Shown here piece after piece: positions 1 through 12,095 of a stretch of DNA of 64,000 nucleotides. The stretch's first letter is position 1. Each line of letters begins with the position of its first letter. Source of the stretch: Regnicoccus_A sp014224355 (GTDB lineage: Bacteria > Cyanobacteriota > Cyanobacteriia > PCC-6307 > Cyanobiaceae). Below the pieces are notes generated by a model. That model was not told the origin of the DNA, did no database searches, and saw only the letters and a program-made list of their open reading frames with translations. The position numbers were made by a program, and so were the translations under genes. Location of the stretch: NCBI RefSeq assembly GCF_050920705.1, contig NZ_CP154799.1, forward strand, positions 1 to 64,000. Direction: 5' to 3'.

Positions 1-1
1 C

Positions 2-280
2 TCCTGCAACACCGTGGCCGAGCGGTTGGGGCTTCCCTCCAGCAGCCTGGCCCGCTGGGTCCGCCAGGCCCGTATCGACCGCGGCCAGGGCGGAGCCCGT
101 GATCAGGGCCTTCTCACCACTGAGGAGCGCACCGAGCTCAACCGGCTCCGTAAAGAGAACCGTGAGCTCAGGAGGGAGAAGGATTTTTTCAGGCTGGCGG
201 CAGCGCACTTTGCCCTAGACCGAAGGTCTTCCGCTTGCGGTAGGAGCAGCTGCCGCCGAGAGGTTTCGCCTGATCGATGA
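2..280 (+). CDS. IS3-family transposase OrfA, 5' partial
   Basis: The reading frame is open to the window edge, so the true start is missing; an in-frame GTG lies at 14. What remains shows the end of a helix-turn-helix (VAERLGLPSSSLARWVRQ) that binds the IS ends, then a leucine-zipper-like stretch (LNRLRKENRELRREKDFFRLAAAHFA) typical of IS3 OrfA. Residues after this point probably do not belong to the native protein and may reflect reading past the normal OrfA end. OrfB lies in the +1 frame relative to this gene, not the -1 frame used by canonical IS3 frameshifting. This means separate initiation, or a missing base between the two. Confidence 0.75.
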   Translation, partial: SCNTVAERLGLPSSSLARWVRQARIDRGQGGARDQGLLTTEERTELNRLRKENRELRREKDFFRLAAAHFALDRRSSACGRSSCRREVSPDR

Positions 281-299
281 GCTTGCTGATCGACACTCG

Positions 300-1166
300 G
301 TGGCCTGGCTGTGCCGGCAGCTGGGGGTGGCCCGCAGCGGGTTCTATGCCTGGCGGCAGCGGCAGGAGGCGCCGGGAAAGCGGGCGGCCGAGAACGCTCG
401 GCTCACAGCTGAGATCGAGGCAGTGTTCCGGGAGCACCGTGGTTTCTACGGATCCCCGCGGATCCACCAGGAGCTGCGCGCTGCAGGGCATCCGATCGGA
501 CGCCACCGTGTCGCCCGGCTCATGCGCCGTGCTGATCTCAGGGCCAGGACGCGCAAGCCGTTCCGGCCCTGCTCCAAGGGCAGTGGCGGGGCTGCTGGGG
601 TGGTGGAGAACCTGCTGCAGCAGGAGTTCGCGCCGCCGGCTCCAAACCGCTGCTGGGCCGGCGACATCACCTACATCCGCACCAGCGCCGGCTGGCGGTA
701 CCTGGCGGTGTGGATCGACCTGTTCAGCCGCCGGGTCGTCGGCTGGAAGCTGGATCGCCGTATGGATGCCGCTCTGGTGATCGAGGCTCTCAACCGAGCC
801 CTCGGCCACCGCCAGGTGGAGCCCGAGAAGCTGCTCCTCCATACAGATCAGGGCAGTCAGTACCGGGCCACCGACTACCGCGATCTGCTCAGAGAGCAGA
901 AGATCGTCTGCAGCATGTCCGCCAAAGGATGCTGCTGGGACAACGCCGTGGTGGAGAGCTTCTTCTCCACCCTCAAGCTGGAGTTGGACCTCGATGACAA
1001 TCGAGAGGAGCTGATCTCTCCCCAGCAACTCCAGCGTGATCTGGCCTTCTGGATCGAGGGTTACTACAACCGCGAACGGCGCCATTCAACGATCGGTTAC
1101 CTCAGCCCGATCGACTGTGAGCAGAGGTTCATCGCGACCTCTACACTCACTCCTGTGAATCCCTGA
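300..1166 (+). CDS. IS3-family transposase OrfB (DDE integrase core)
   Basis: This is the catalytic transposase of the element. An HTH_21-like segment (EHRGFYGSPRIHQELRA) is followed by the rve integrase core. The acidic triad is visible as D in WAGDITYIR, D in LLHTDQGSQY and E in VVESFFSTLK, with IS3-type spacing. The C-terminal signature YYNRERRHSTIGYLSP is also intact. The assigned start is GTG. The frame is open upstream to about 219 without ATG, and that stretch reads like the usual OrfB N-terminus (RFRLIDELADRHSVAWLCRQ), so the protein may be longer or made as a frameshift fusion with OrfA. Nothing suggests it is inactive. Confidence 0.85.
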   Translation: MAWLCRQLGVARSGFYAWRQRQEAPGKRAAENARLTAEIEAVFREHRGFYGSPRIHQELRAAGHPIGRHRVARLMRRADLRARTRKPFRPCSKGSGGAAGVVENLLQQEFAPPAPNRCWAGDITYIRTSAGWRYLAVWIDLFSRRVVGWKLDRRMDAALVIEALNRALGHRQVEPEKLLLHTDQGSQYRATDYRDLLREQKIVCSMSAKGCCWDNAVVESFFSTLKLELDLDDNREELISPQQLQRDLAFWIEGYYNRERRHSTIGYLSPIDCEQRFIATSTLTPVNP

Positions 1167-1218
1167 TCAGTGTCCACGGAATCGGGGGAACCCCTGGTCG
1201 ACGGTGAGCGGATAACGG

Positions 1219-2064
1219 ATGCCCGAGCTGCCTGAAGTGGAAACGGTCCGGCGAGGACTGGAGCGCCACCTCAGCACGTTCGAGATCGAGGGTGTCGAGG
1301 TGCTCCGGCAGCGCACCATTGCCTCCCCTGAACATCCCGATCAGTTCAGAGCAGGGTTGATCGGCTGCCGGATCGGGAGCTGGAGCCGTCGGGGGAAGTA
1401 CCTGATGGCCTCGCTCAGCCGTGATGGCCAGCCGGCGGGCCACTGGGGTGTTCACCTGCGCATGACCGGGCAGTTCCTCTGGCTCGAGGAGCCCCGTTCG
1501 CTCTGCCGCCACACCCGGGTGCGCTGCTGGAGCCGGCAAGGCCAGGAGCTCCGGTTCATCGATGTGCGCAGCTTCGCTCAGATGTGGTGGATTCCCCCTG
1601 GCCTGGAATGCTCCACCGTGATGACGGGCCTGAAGAAGCTGGGGCCCGAGCCCTTCAGCACGGCCTTCAGCTCCGCCTATCTCCATCAGAAGCTGGCGGG
1701 ATCGGTGCGCTCGATCAAGGCGGCCCTGCTGGATCAGGCCCTGGTGGCAGGAGTCGGCAACATCTACGCCGACGAATCCCTGTTCAGCGCCGGTGTGGCC
1801 CCCCAGCGCCAGGGGGGCAGCCTCAGCCTTGAGGAGCTCGAGCGGCTGCGCCGCTCACTTCTCCAGGTGCTGGAGATCAGCATCGGATCAGGGGGCACCA
1901 CCTTCAGTGACTTCCGCGATCTCACCGGCACGAACGGCAATTACGGAGGAGTTGCCTGGGTTTACCGCCGCAGCGGTCAACCCTGCCGGCAGTGCGGACA
2001 GCCAATCCAGCGCGCACGGCTGGCGGGTCGCAGCAGCCACTGGTGCCCCACATGCCAGCGCTGA
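1219..2064 (+). CDS. mutM: Formamidopyrimidine-DNA glycosylase (Fpg/MutM)
   Basis: Base-excision repair enzyme that removes 8-oxoguanine and other oxidised purines and nicks the abasic site. The N-terminus MPELPEVETVRRGL carries the catalytic Pro2 and Glu3, which fixes the start, and Lys60 lies in the RRGKYL hairpin. The C-terminus has a zinc finger with Cys256, Cys259, Cys276 and Cys279. The length of 281 residues is normal. The IS3 element ends about 20 bases upstream, so the native promoter has probably been displaced; transcription may depend on read-through from the transposon. The next gene, mtnB, follows on the same strand. Confidence 0.96.
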   Translation: MPELPEVETVRRGLERHLSTFEIEGVEVLRQRTIASPEHPDQFRAGLIGCRIGSWSRRGKYLMASLSRDGQPAGHWGVHLRMTGQFLWLEEPRSLCRHTRVRCWSRQGQELRFIDVRSFAQMWWIPPGLECSTVMTGLKKLGPEPFSTAFSSAYLHQKLAGSVRSIKAALLDQALVAGVGNIYADESLFSAGVAPQRQGGSLSLEELERLRRSLLQVLEISIGSGGTTFSDFRDLTGTNGNYGGVAWVYRRSGQPCRQCGQPIQRARLAGRSSHWCPTCQR

Positions 2065-2110
2065 GCCCTTCGGCGCTGCGCCAAGATGGAGCTGTGCCGT
2101 TGATGCGTCC

Positions 2111-3528
2111 GTGCCCACATCCGCGCCAGGGGAGCTGGCCCGCGCACTGACCACCGCCATCGCCGCTATCCATGAGCGGGGCTGGTGTGATGGCACCGGC
2201 GGAAATTTCAGCTGCGTGCGCAGCCGGACCCCCTGGAGCTGCTGATGGCCCCCAGTGGTGTCGACAAGGGCCTGGTGCAACCCGATGACCTGATCGTGGT
2301 CGATGCTGGCGGCCAGGTGGTCGAAGGGAACGGAGCGGCCAGCGCCGAGACCCTGCTGCACCTCGAGATCGTGCAGCGCACGGGAGCCGGAGCGGTGCTG
2401 CATACCCACTCCCAGGCAGGAACTCTGCTCTCGCGGCGGAGCTTGGAGGAATCCCCACGCCGTGGAGCCGCTGCTGTGCACGTCGAGGGGTTGGAAATGC
2501 TCAAGGGCCTGGAGGGCATCCGCACCCACGAGTGCGCCGTGGCCATTCCCGTCCTGGCCAATGATCAGGATCTTCATCGTCTCAGCCTGGCCGCTGCTCC
2601 ACACCTGAACGAGGCGCCCCATGGCCTGCTGATCGCCGGTCACGGGCTCTATGCCTGGGGCCGCGACCTGTTCAGCGCACGCCGCCATCTGGAAATTCTG
2701 GAATTTCTGCTGGAGCAGCGCTGGCGCGAACTGCTGCTGCCCCCGCCTGTCTCAGGCGTGCAGCAGAGTTTCACTGGAGCAAGGGACAGCCTCATCCCAG
2801 CGGCAGCTGGCATCAGCCATGTGCTCCTCGACATCGAAGGGACCACCTGCCCGGTCAGTTTCGTGGCGGACACCCTGTTCCCCTATGCCCGCGCCCGCCT
2901 GGGGCCCTACCTGCAGGAACACAGCCAGGATCTGGAGCTGCAGGACCTGTTCAGGGATCTCAACAAGGCCTGGCAGGAGGCGGATGACCTCCCCCAAGGA
3001 CTCAACCCGGCGGAGGAGCCCAGCCTCCAGCAGCTCAGGGAGTTTCTCGAGTCGCTGATCGATCGCGACCGCAAACTCACCGCACTGAAGGAGCTTCAGG
3101 GGCTGATCTGGAGAGAGGGTTACGCCAGCGGGACCCTGAGAGCCCCCCTGTTTGAGGATGTACCCGGAGCCTTGGAGGTCTGGAAGAATGCTGGGCTTCA
3201 GTTGTCGGTCTACTCCTCCGGGTCAGTGGCTGCCCAGCAGCTGCTCTACGCACACAGCGATGCCGGAGACCTGCGCCATCTGTTCACAGCCTGGTTTGAT
3301 ACACGTGTGGGCTCCAAGCAGGATCCGGCCAGTTATCAACGGATTGCCGGGGCGCTCGGTACCTCGCCCGACGCCATCCTGTTCGTGAGTGATTCTCTCG
3401 CTGAGCTTGACGCAGCCGATCAGAGCGGCCTGGCCGTGCGCTTCAGCCGCAGGCCCGGAAACCCCGAGCGCGACCCAGGCTCCCATGCCGTGATCACCAC
3501 CCTGGAGCAGATCAGACTCCCCTTTTGA
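2111..3528 (+). pseudogene. mtnBC: Methylthioribulose-1-phosphate dehydratase / enolase-phosphatase E1 fusion (MtnB-MtnC), frameshifted
   Basis: Two methionine-salvage enzymes in one polypeptide. MtnB dehydrates methylthioribulose-1-P, and MtnC then enolises and dephosphorylates the product. The N-terminal class II aldolase-like part starts at GTG 2111 and reads as far as GWCDGTGGNFS; the frame then shifts near 2208-2214 and resumes as LRAQPDPLELLMAPSGVDKG. The HTHSQAG and GHGLYAWG metal-site motifs follow. The HAD phosphatase domain starts at about 2815 with VLLDIEGTT and includes the YSSGS and GSKQDP motifs. One missing base, for example AGC CTG read as AGCTG, restores the fusion. A separate start at ATG 2245 would lose the N-terminal part of MtnB. 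It may be a true mutation or a sequencing error. Confidence 0.85.
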
Positions 3529-3555
3529 TCTGAGACGGGCACCGACGGCCAGACA

Positions 3556-3584
3556 CAAAAAAAGCCGCCCTGGGGCGGCTTTCT
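3556..3584 (-). terminator. Rho-independent terminator of the rRNA operon, usable from both sides
   Basis: Perfect 8-pair stem AAGCCGCC/GGCGGCTT with a CTGG loop. On the minus strand it is followed by a long T run just after the 5S gene. On the plus strand a weaker TTCTT tail follows the mtnC stop, so it probably separates the convergent units. Confidence 0.85.
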
Positions 3585-3603
3585 TGAGCAATCAAATGTT
3601 TTT

Positions 3604-3722
3604 ATCCTGGCATTGAGCTATTTTTGCAGGAAGCTACCCTCCAACTATCTTTGCCGCTACTGCGTTTCACATCCGAGTTCGAGATGGGTCGGAGTGGGTC
3701 CACAGTGCCATGAACACCAGGA
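3604..3722 (-). rRNA. rrf: 5S ribosomal RNA
   Basis: About 119 nt. The minus strand begins TCCTGGTGTTCATGGCACTG and contains the conserved segment CCCATCTCGAACTCGG. It ends with CAATGCCAGGAT, which pairs with the 5' end. It lies 3' of 23S in the operon. A small hairpin (CTCTCAGG/CCTGAGA, 3738-3757) lies in the spacer before it and may mark processing. Confidence 0.93.
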
Positions 3723-3823
3723 AAGATTCTGATCGCTCTCAGGTGAATCCTGAGAACTACATAGGTAATGGTTCAAGCTCTCGCCTCAACTGTCTGTAAA
3801 CTCTTCATCTCACTCTTGTCTTG

Positions 3824-3837
3824 AGCAAGGCCAAGTG

Positions 3838-3848
<11 letters not shown>
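3824..3848 (-). other. 3' arm of the 23S rRNA processing stem
   Basis: The 3' end of 23S and its trailer contain GGCTTGACCAA and, further on, CCTTGCT. These pair with AGCAAGG and TTGGTCAAGC at 6717-6749 before and at the 23S 5' end. This is the expected helix that closes 23S for RNase III-type processing. Confidence 0.6.
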
Positions 3849-6716
<2,868 letters not shown>

Positions 6717-6725
<9 letters not shown>

Positions 6726-6749
6726 AATTTATCTCCATATCACCTTGCT
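6717..6749 (-). other. 5' arm of the 23S rRNA processing stem
   Basis: AGCAAGG and TTGGTCAAGC on the minus strand are complementary to the 23S 3' trailer at 3824-3848, giving 7-pair and 12-pair blocks separated by an internal loop. Confidence 0.6.
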
Positions 6750-7223
6750 GCGGTTGTACGCAGATTCTCTGGCTTTCATCGTCAACAGCTCAACCAACTG
6801 GATTTCTCCATTCAGTCTCGCATTGATGCTGAAAACAAGATCAAACCCAGTTCTTTTGGCAAGAACCAGGAGCAATATGGAGTCTCGGCTCCTACTCTAG
6901 AATTGCTCCAAAAACAACACCAGATCTCAGTGGCATAACCACCAAAATCAGTTGCTGCTGCTGAAGCATCCATGAGATGCTTTATTTACAGACTTACCTA
7001 TGCAGTTGTCAAGGTTCTACTGAACACAGCTGCATCAACCTCTCAGCTGATGCTACTGGAGTCCAGCGTCTTTTCAATGACGGTCATGACAACACTTGAT
7101 TTCAGTCAAATTGTTGCCACCGTAAAATGAAAGGAAGCTAGAATCCTTCTTTCAGTACAATCGTCTAATTTCACCGCCGCAAGCTCTCTCCCGTTGCTTT
7201 CGCGAACCTGGTGGGTTGGTCAG
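6726..7223 (-). other. Internal transcribed spacer between tRNA-Ala and 23S
   Basis: A 498-base spacer with no protein gene. On the minus strand it holds the boxA-like conserved block at 6998-7017, a small hairpin at 6963-6983 (AAAGCATC...GATGCTTC) and the 5' arm of the 23S processing stem. The remainder shows no further recognisable element. Confidence 0.7.
6998..7017 (-). promoter_or_regulatory. boxA-like antitermination element in the rRNA spacer
   Basis: The minus strand reads GAACCTTGACAACTGCATAG, close to the block found in most cyanobacterial 16S-23S spacers downstream of the tRNAs and interpreted there as a boxA antiterminator. It lies about 270 bases before 23S. A hairpin follows at 6963-6983. 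Confidence 0.65.
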
Positions 7224-7296
7224 TGGAGGTTAGCGGACTCGAACCGCTGACATCCTGCTTGCAAAGCAGGCGCTCTACCAACTGAGCTAAACCCCC
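7224..7296 (-). tRNA. trnA: tRNA-Ala (anticodon TGC)
   Basis: 73 nt cloverleaf in the ribosomal spacer. The acceptor GGGGGTT pairs with AACCTCC, the anticodon loop CTTTGCAAG carries TGC, and the T-arm reads GCGGTTCGAGTCCGC. No encoded CCA is present. It follows tRNA-Ile by 9 bases. Confidence 0.96.
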
Positions 7297-7305
7297 AAAC
7301 ACGAA

Positions 7306-7379
<74 letters not shown>

Positions 7380-7400
7380 AGGGATACCCTTGCGGGGTGA

Positions 7401-7423
7401 CCTAGACAAAGTTTAGGAACTGA
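7401..7423 (-). other. 3' arm of the 16S rRNA processing stem
   Basis: On the minus strand TCAGTTCCTAAACTTT followed by GTCTAGG is complementary to AAAGTTTAGGAACTGA and CCTGGAC at 9601-9629 in the leader. The 16-pair and 7-pair blocks with a small internal loop enclose the 16S gene and fit the RNase III processing stem. Confidence 0.65.
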
Positions 7424-7576
7424 AAAGACATCCACGACAGCACATCTGCTCTCCCATTGCTGGAATACCATCTGGCTTCGTTTTTGTCGGTTGAGGTACC
7501 GATTAACCATCGAGATGACAGGATCATGGTCTAGCGATAAAATAGCCAGACATCACAATCAGTTGTTGTCTCCCTG

Positions 7577-9064
<1,488 letters not shown>

Positions 9065-9810
9065 TCATCACTCCTGTAAACTTCAATTAACTTAATCCTC
9101 GCTTACGCTGAAATTAATGTCAACTGTCATCGCAAATGATGTCGCCTTTGCCCAATCGCTCAACTTTCATCGAGAATCAGTCAAGGCCTCCTTCTAGCCA
9201 GAAGGGTTCGAGAGTGCATCACACAATCACCAATCTCTTCCGCAACAACCTTCACAGACAACCTCTCGCGCTCATCTCCCGCCAGGGTCTCCCCTGACAA
9301 TCGAGTTTCGATCACCCATCCATGCGGCCCTCGCGACGTCCTTCGGCTGCTCGTGCAACGACTTTCCAAATCACTCAGATCCGGTCGCACCGTCACTCAC
9401 CTGAACATCCATTGAGCTGATCACCCGTGAAAGTGCTCCGCTCAAAACTCAGGCAAGCTCCTGATGCTTGTTTCTTTTGACGGGACCTCACACCTTTGCT
9501 GCTATCTCGTCTGACACCTCTCATCTCAACCCGCTAACGCCTCCCTTGCAGGAGCCCATCTCGCGCATCAAGCTCATCGGCATCCGACGCAGCAAAAGCG
9601 TCAGTTCCTAAACTTTTGAGTTGTCCAGGTGCGCCTCCTCAAAAGCCTCTCGGCTCTCGGGGTGGCTCGCGGGTGGTCTCCCATCCGCTTTGGAAACTTA
9701 CAACACCGGCCGTCGGCTCTCGCCTCCTCCTCTGTTGCAAGCCCTGCAGCGCTCACCTTCCGGCTCACGCGCAGTCCAAAAACATACCACACTTCCGCCC
9801 GGCTCAGCGG
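9065..9810 (-). promoter_or_regulatory. Long rRNA operon leader and presumed promoter region
   Basis: A 746-base stretch without a convincing gene. The 5' arm of the 16S processing stem at 9601-9629 must be transcribed, so the leader is at least about 540 nt and the main promoter should lie between 9630 and 9810 or further up. A TTGACA hexamer on the minus strand at 9118-9123, with a weak GGATTA 19 bases on, lies inside the leader and could at most be a secondary start. I see no clear -10/-35 pair in 9630-9810. Confidence 0.5.
9601..9629 (-). other. 5' arm of the 16S rRNA processing stem
   Basis: CCTGGAC and AAAGTTTAGGAACTGA on the minus strand are complementary to the spacer at 7401-7423 on the other side of 16S. 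The 16-base block is an exact inverted match. It lies 537 bases upstream of the 16S 5' end. Confidence 0.65.
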
Positions 9811-10617
9811 TCAGTCGCTCAGCAGAGCCTCAGCCCAGGGCATGAACCGCTCCAGGGCCTTGGAGTTGCTGGCGGCGAGCACAGGGAAATCGGTACTGCC
9901 ATGGTCTTCTCCGGGATGGAGGTGCTCGGGGCTGCGCACCAGCCAGCGCAGGGGACAGTGCAATTCGCTCAAGACCAGCCAGGCCGCGGCCAGATCCCAG
10001 ATCTTGGGCGTGGCCTCCAGGGCCATCACGGTCTGCCCCATGGCCACACTCACCAAGTTGAGGCTGGCCACCCCCAGCAGGCGGATCTTGCCGGGGAAGC
10101 GCCGATCGGGCAGCTTCTGCAGCACGCCGATCGAGCGACTGCAGAGGGAGGCGCAACCCGCCGCCTGGGCCTCGTTCGCCGGTGGCCTGAGAGGCTTGCC
10201 ATTGCGCCAGGCCCCCTTCCCTCGCACCGCGACGATCCGCTGCCGCAAGGGTGGAACGTCGAGTACAGCCAGCACAGGGACACCAGCCTCGAAGCGGGCC
10301 AGAGAAATCGCCCAGTAGGGAATCCCGGCGGCGAAGTTGGTGGTGCCATCAAGCGGGTCCACCACCCAGTAGGCGGAGGTGGAGGGCACCAGCTTGCGCC
10401 CCTCCTCACTGAGGACCCCCTCGCCGGGATAGAGCCGCTCGAGACCCCGCACAAGCGTCTCGTCACTCCAGCGATCACAGGCCGTGATCAGGCTCCCATC
10501 GGCTTTGGCCTCCGAGGCCATGTGTCCGAAATCGCGGCGCTGACGCTCGGCAACGGCATCCACCAGCTCCGTGAGCCTCAGTGCCTCGGATGGAATGGCG
10601 GTGAAGGTGGCGGTCAT
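9811..10617 (-). CDS. Inositol monophosphatase family protein
   Basis: Mg-dependent sugar-phosphate phosphatase of the FIG superfamily, 268 residues. The metal-binding motifs are complete: EE in GVLSEEGRK, WVVDPLDGTTNFAAG, and KIWDLAAAWLVL near the C-terminus. The substrate is not determined by sequence; inositol-phosphate, histidinol-phosphate and nucleotide 3'-phosphates are all seen in the family. Its start overlaps the stop of the upstream transporter gene by four bases (translational coupling). Downstream lies only the rRNA leader, so read-through from this gene would enter the rRNA operon. Confidence 0.9.
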   Translation of the reverse strand: MTATFTAIPSEALRLTELVDAVAERQRRDFGHMASEAKADGSLITACDRWSDETLVRGLERLYPGEGVLSEEGRKLVPSTSAYWVVDPLDGTTNFAAGIPYWAISLARFEAGVPVLAVLDVPPLRQRIVAVRGKGAWRNGKPLRPPANEAQAAGCASLCSRSIGVLQKLPDRRFPGKIRLLGVASLNLVSVAMGQTVMALEATPKIWDLAAAWLVLSELHCPLRWLVRSPEHLHPGEDHGSTDFPVLAASNSKALERFMPWAEALLSD

Positions 10618-12036
10618 CCGAGTTCGGTGGTCAGGACCTGGGTCAGCTGCCTGGACGTATCGTCCCGGAAGCGGTGGACGTTGACAGCGTCCAGCACCCG
10701 CAGGGCTGCCAGGGCAATCAAGGCGGCCATTCCCAGCACCAGGGCATAGGGGAGGTAGGGGCCCTGGCCGGGGATGATGGCACGACCCAGATCAAGCAAT
10801 CCTCCTCCCATCAGTTTCGCCGTGGCACGGGAGAAGGCCTGCGCCAGGCCCCAGACGCCCACGAAGGTGCCCGCCGCTTCCGGCAGGGTGAGATCCAGCA
10901 TCAGGCACAAGGTGCTGTTGGTGCCGATGCCGGAGGCCAGGCCGAACAGCAGAAGCACGGCCTGCAGGAGGGCGACCTGGCCGACCAGGCCGCAGAGAAT
11001 CAGCAGCAGCATCGAGGCCAGGATCAGCTGGCAACCGAGACGGGCGGTGGCGTACTTCCCCAGCCTGGGCACGATCCACCAGCCTGCCAGCACCAGTCCG
11101 AGCAGTGTGCCGACCCCCCAGAAGGCATTCAGGGAGGCTGTGGCGGCAATCGGCATGGCGAACACATCGGCGCCATAGCTCTCCAGGATCGGGTCCTGGA
11201 TGAACAGGGCCAGGGTGAAGAGCACCAGGAACAGGAAGAAAACGGCCACCTGGCGGCTGGAGGTGATCAGTCGCCAGGCCTGGGGCAGGGTGACCGCATC
11301 GTCCCGCGCCGGGCTGGCGGATCCGCCGACGGCCCTGGCCCCGGCCGGTGCGGCAGGTTCGAGGCCCCAGGTTGCCAACAGGGTGAGGCCCATCACCGCC
11401 AGGGCGGCCCTGACCATGAACCGGAAGAGCACCGCTTCGAGCACCTGCGGGTCGTTGACGCCATCCAGTACCTGAAGGCTGCGGGAGATCACCAGCGCTC
11501 CCACGACAATGCCCACGGTGAGCATGCACCAGATGATCCCCACGGCCCGGGGGGCGCTCACGCTCCTGGGTGCGATCGATCACCAGAGCCAGGTATGGGG
11601 TGGTGGCCATCGAAACCGCCAGGCCATAGGCGGCGAACAGGGCGCACATCAGGGCCGTGCCCAGGGCGATGGAGCCTGCGTCACCCAGCTCCCTGGCGGC
11701 TGCGAGCCGGAAGATCACCGGAACCACCAGGACCGCCAGCCCGCAGAACAGCGCGGCTCCCAGCCAGATGTAGGGGGTGCGATGGCGCCCCGCCAGGGGG
11801 CGGGTATCCGAGAGCTGACCGAAGAGAATCCTTGATGGCGCCACGAACTGCTCGAAGGCCAGGGCTCCACCCACCAGCAGACCGGGAAAGCCCAGTTCAC
11901 TGATCATCACCCGATTGAGCATCCCGGCGAAGATCACCGCCAGAAAACCAAGGCTCCCCTGAAACAGCCCCAAACGCACGGTGCTGGCGATCGAGAGGCT
12001 GGGGGAGGAGGAGGGAAGGGCCATGGTCCTGGGCAT
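10614..12036 (-). pseudogene. BCD-family (PucC/LhaA-like) MFS transporter, frameshifted
   Basis: A 12-TM major-facilitator protein of the bacteriochlorophyll delivery family, which is linked to pigment or light-harvesting assembly. The first part reads well from MPRTMALPSSSPSLS through SDTRPLAGRHRTPYIWLGA to LVIDRTQERERP; the frame is then lost and resumes as PRAVGIIWCMLTVGIVVGAL to the end. The shift falls in a run of six G at 11549-11554 (C on the coding strand), where five would keep the frame. Every TM segment is otherwise intact, so a sequencing or recent slippage error is more likely than decay. The gene lies between tolC and the IMPase gene. Confidence 0.82.
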
Positions 12037-12095
12037 GATTCAGGCAACGACACCATCCGGACCTTCGAACCGGTCGACCTGCTCGCTGGAGTGGC

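Larger units (their letters stand above)
1..1196 (+). mobile_element. IS3-family insertion sequence, left end outside window
   Basis: The block holds an orfA helix-turn-helix gene followed by an orfB DDE transposase, the standard IS3 layout. The left terminus lies beyond the window. The right end is placed near 1196 because the GTGTCCAC...GGGGAACCCC sequence after the orfB stop resembles an IS3 terminal inverted repeat, but the other repeat is not visible, so the exact edge is an estimate. The element ends only about 20 bases before the fpg start codon. Confidence 0.8.

Noticed and set aside
9093..9123. TTGACA...GGATTA as the main rRNA promoter
   Set aside because: The spacing is 19 bases and it lies inside the leader implied by the 16S stem, so it can only be secondary.
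9616..10749. Long plus-strand frame opposite the IMPase gene
   Set aside because: It mirrors the IMPase gene in a GC-rich codon pattern; the product is repetitive in Gly/His/Arg and has no domain.
10674..11903. 409-residue plus-strand frame rich in Gln and Gly
   Set aside because: Antisense shadow of the BCD transporter gene.
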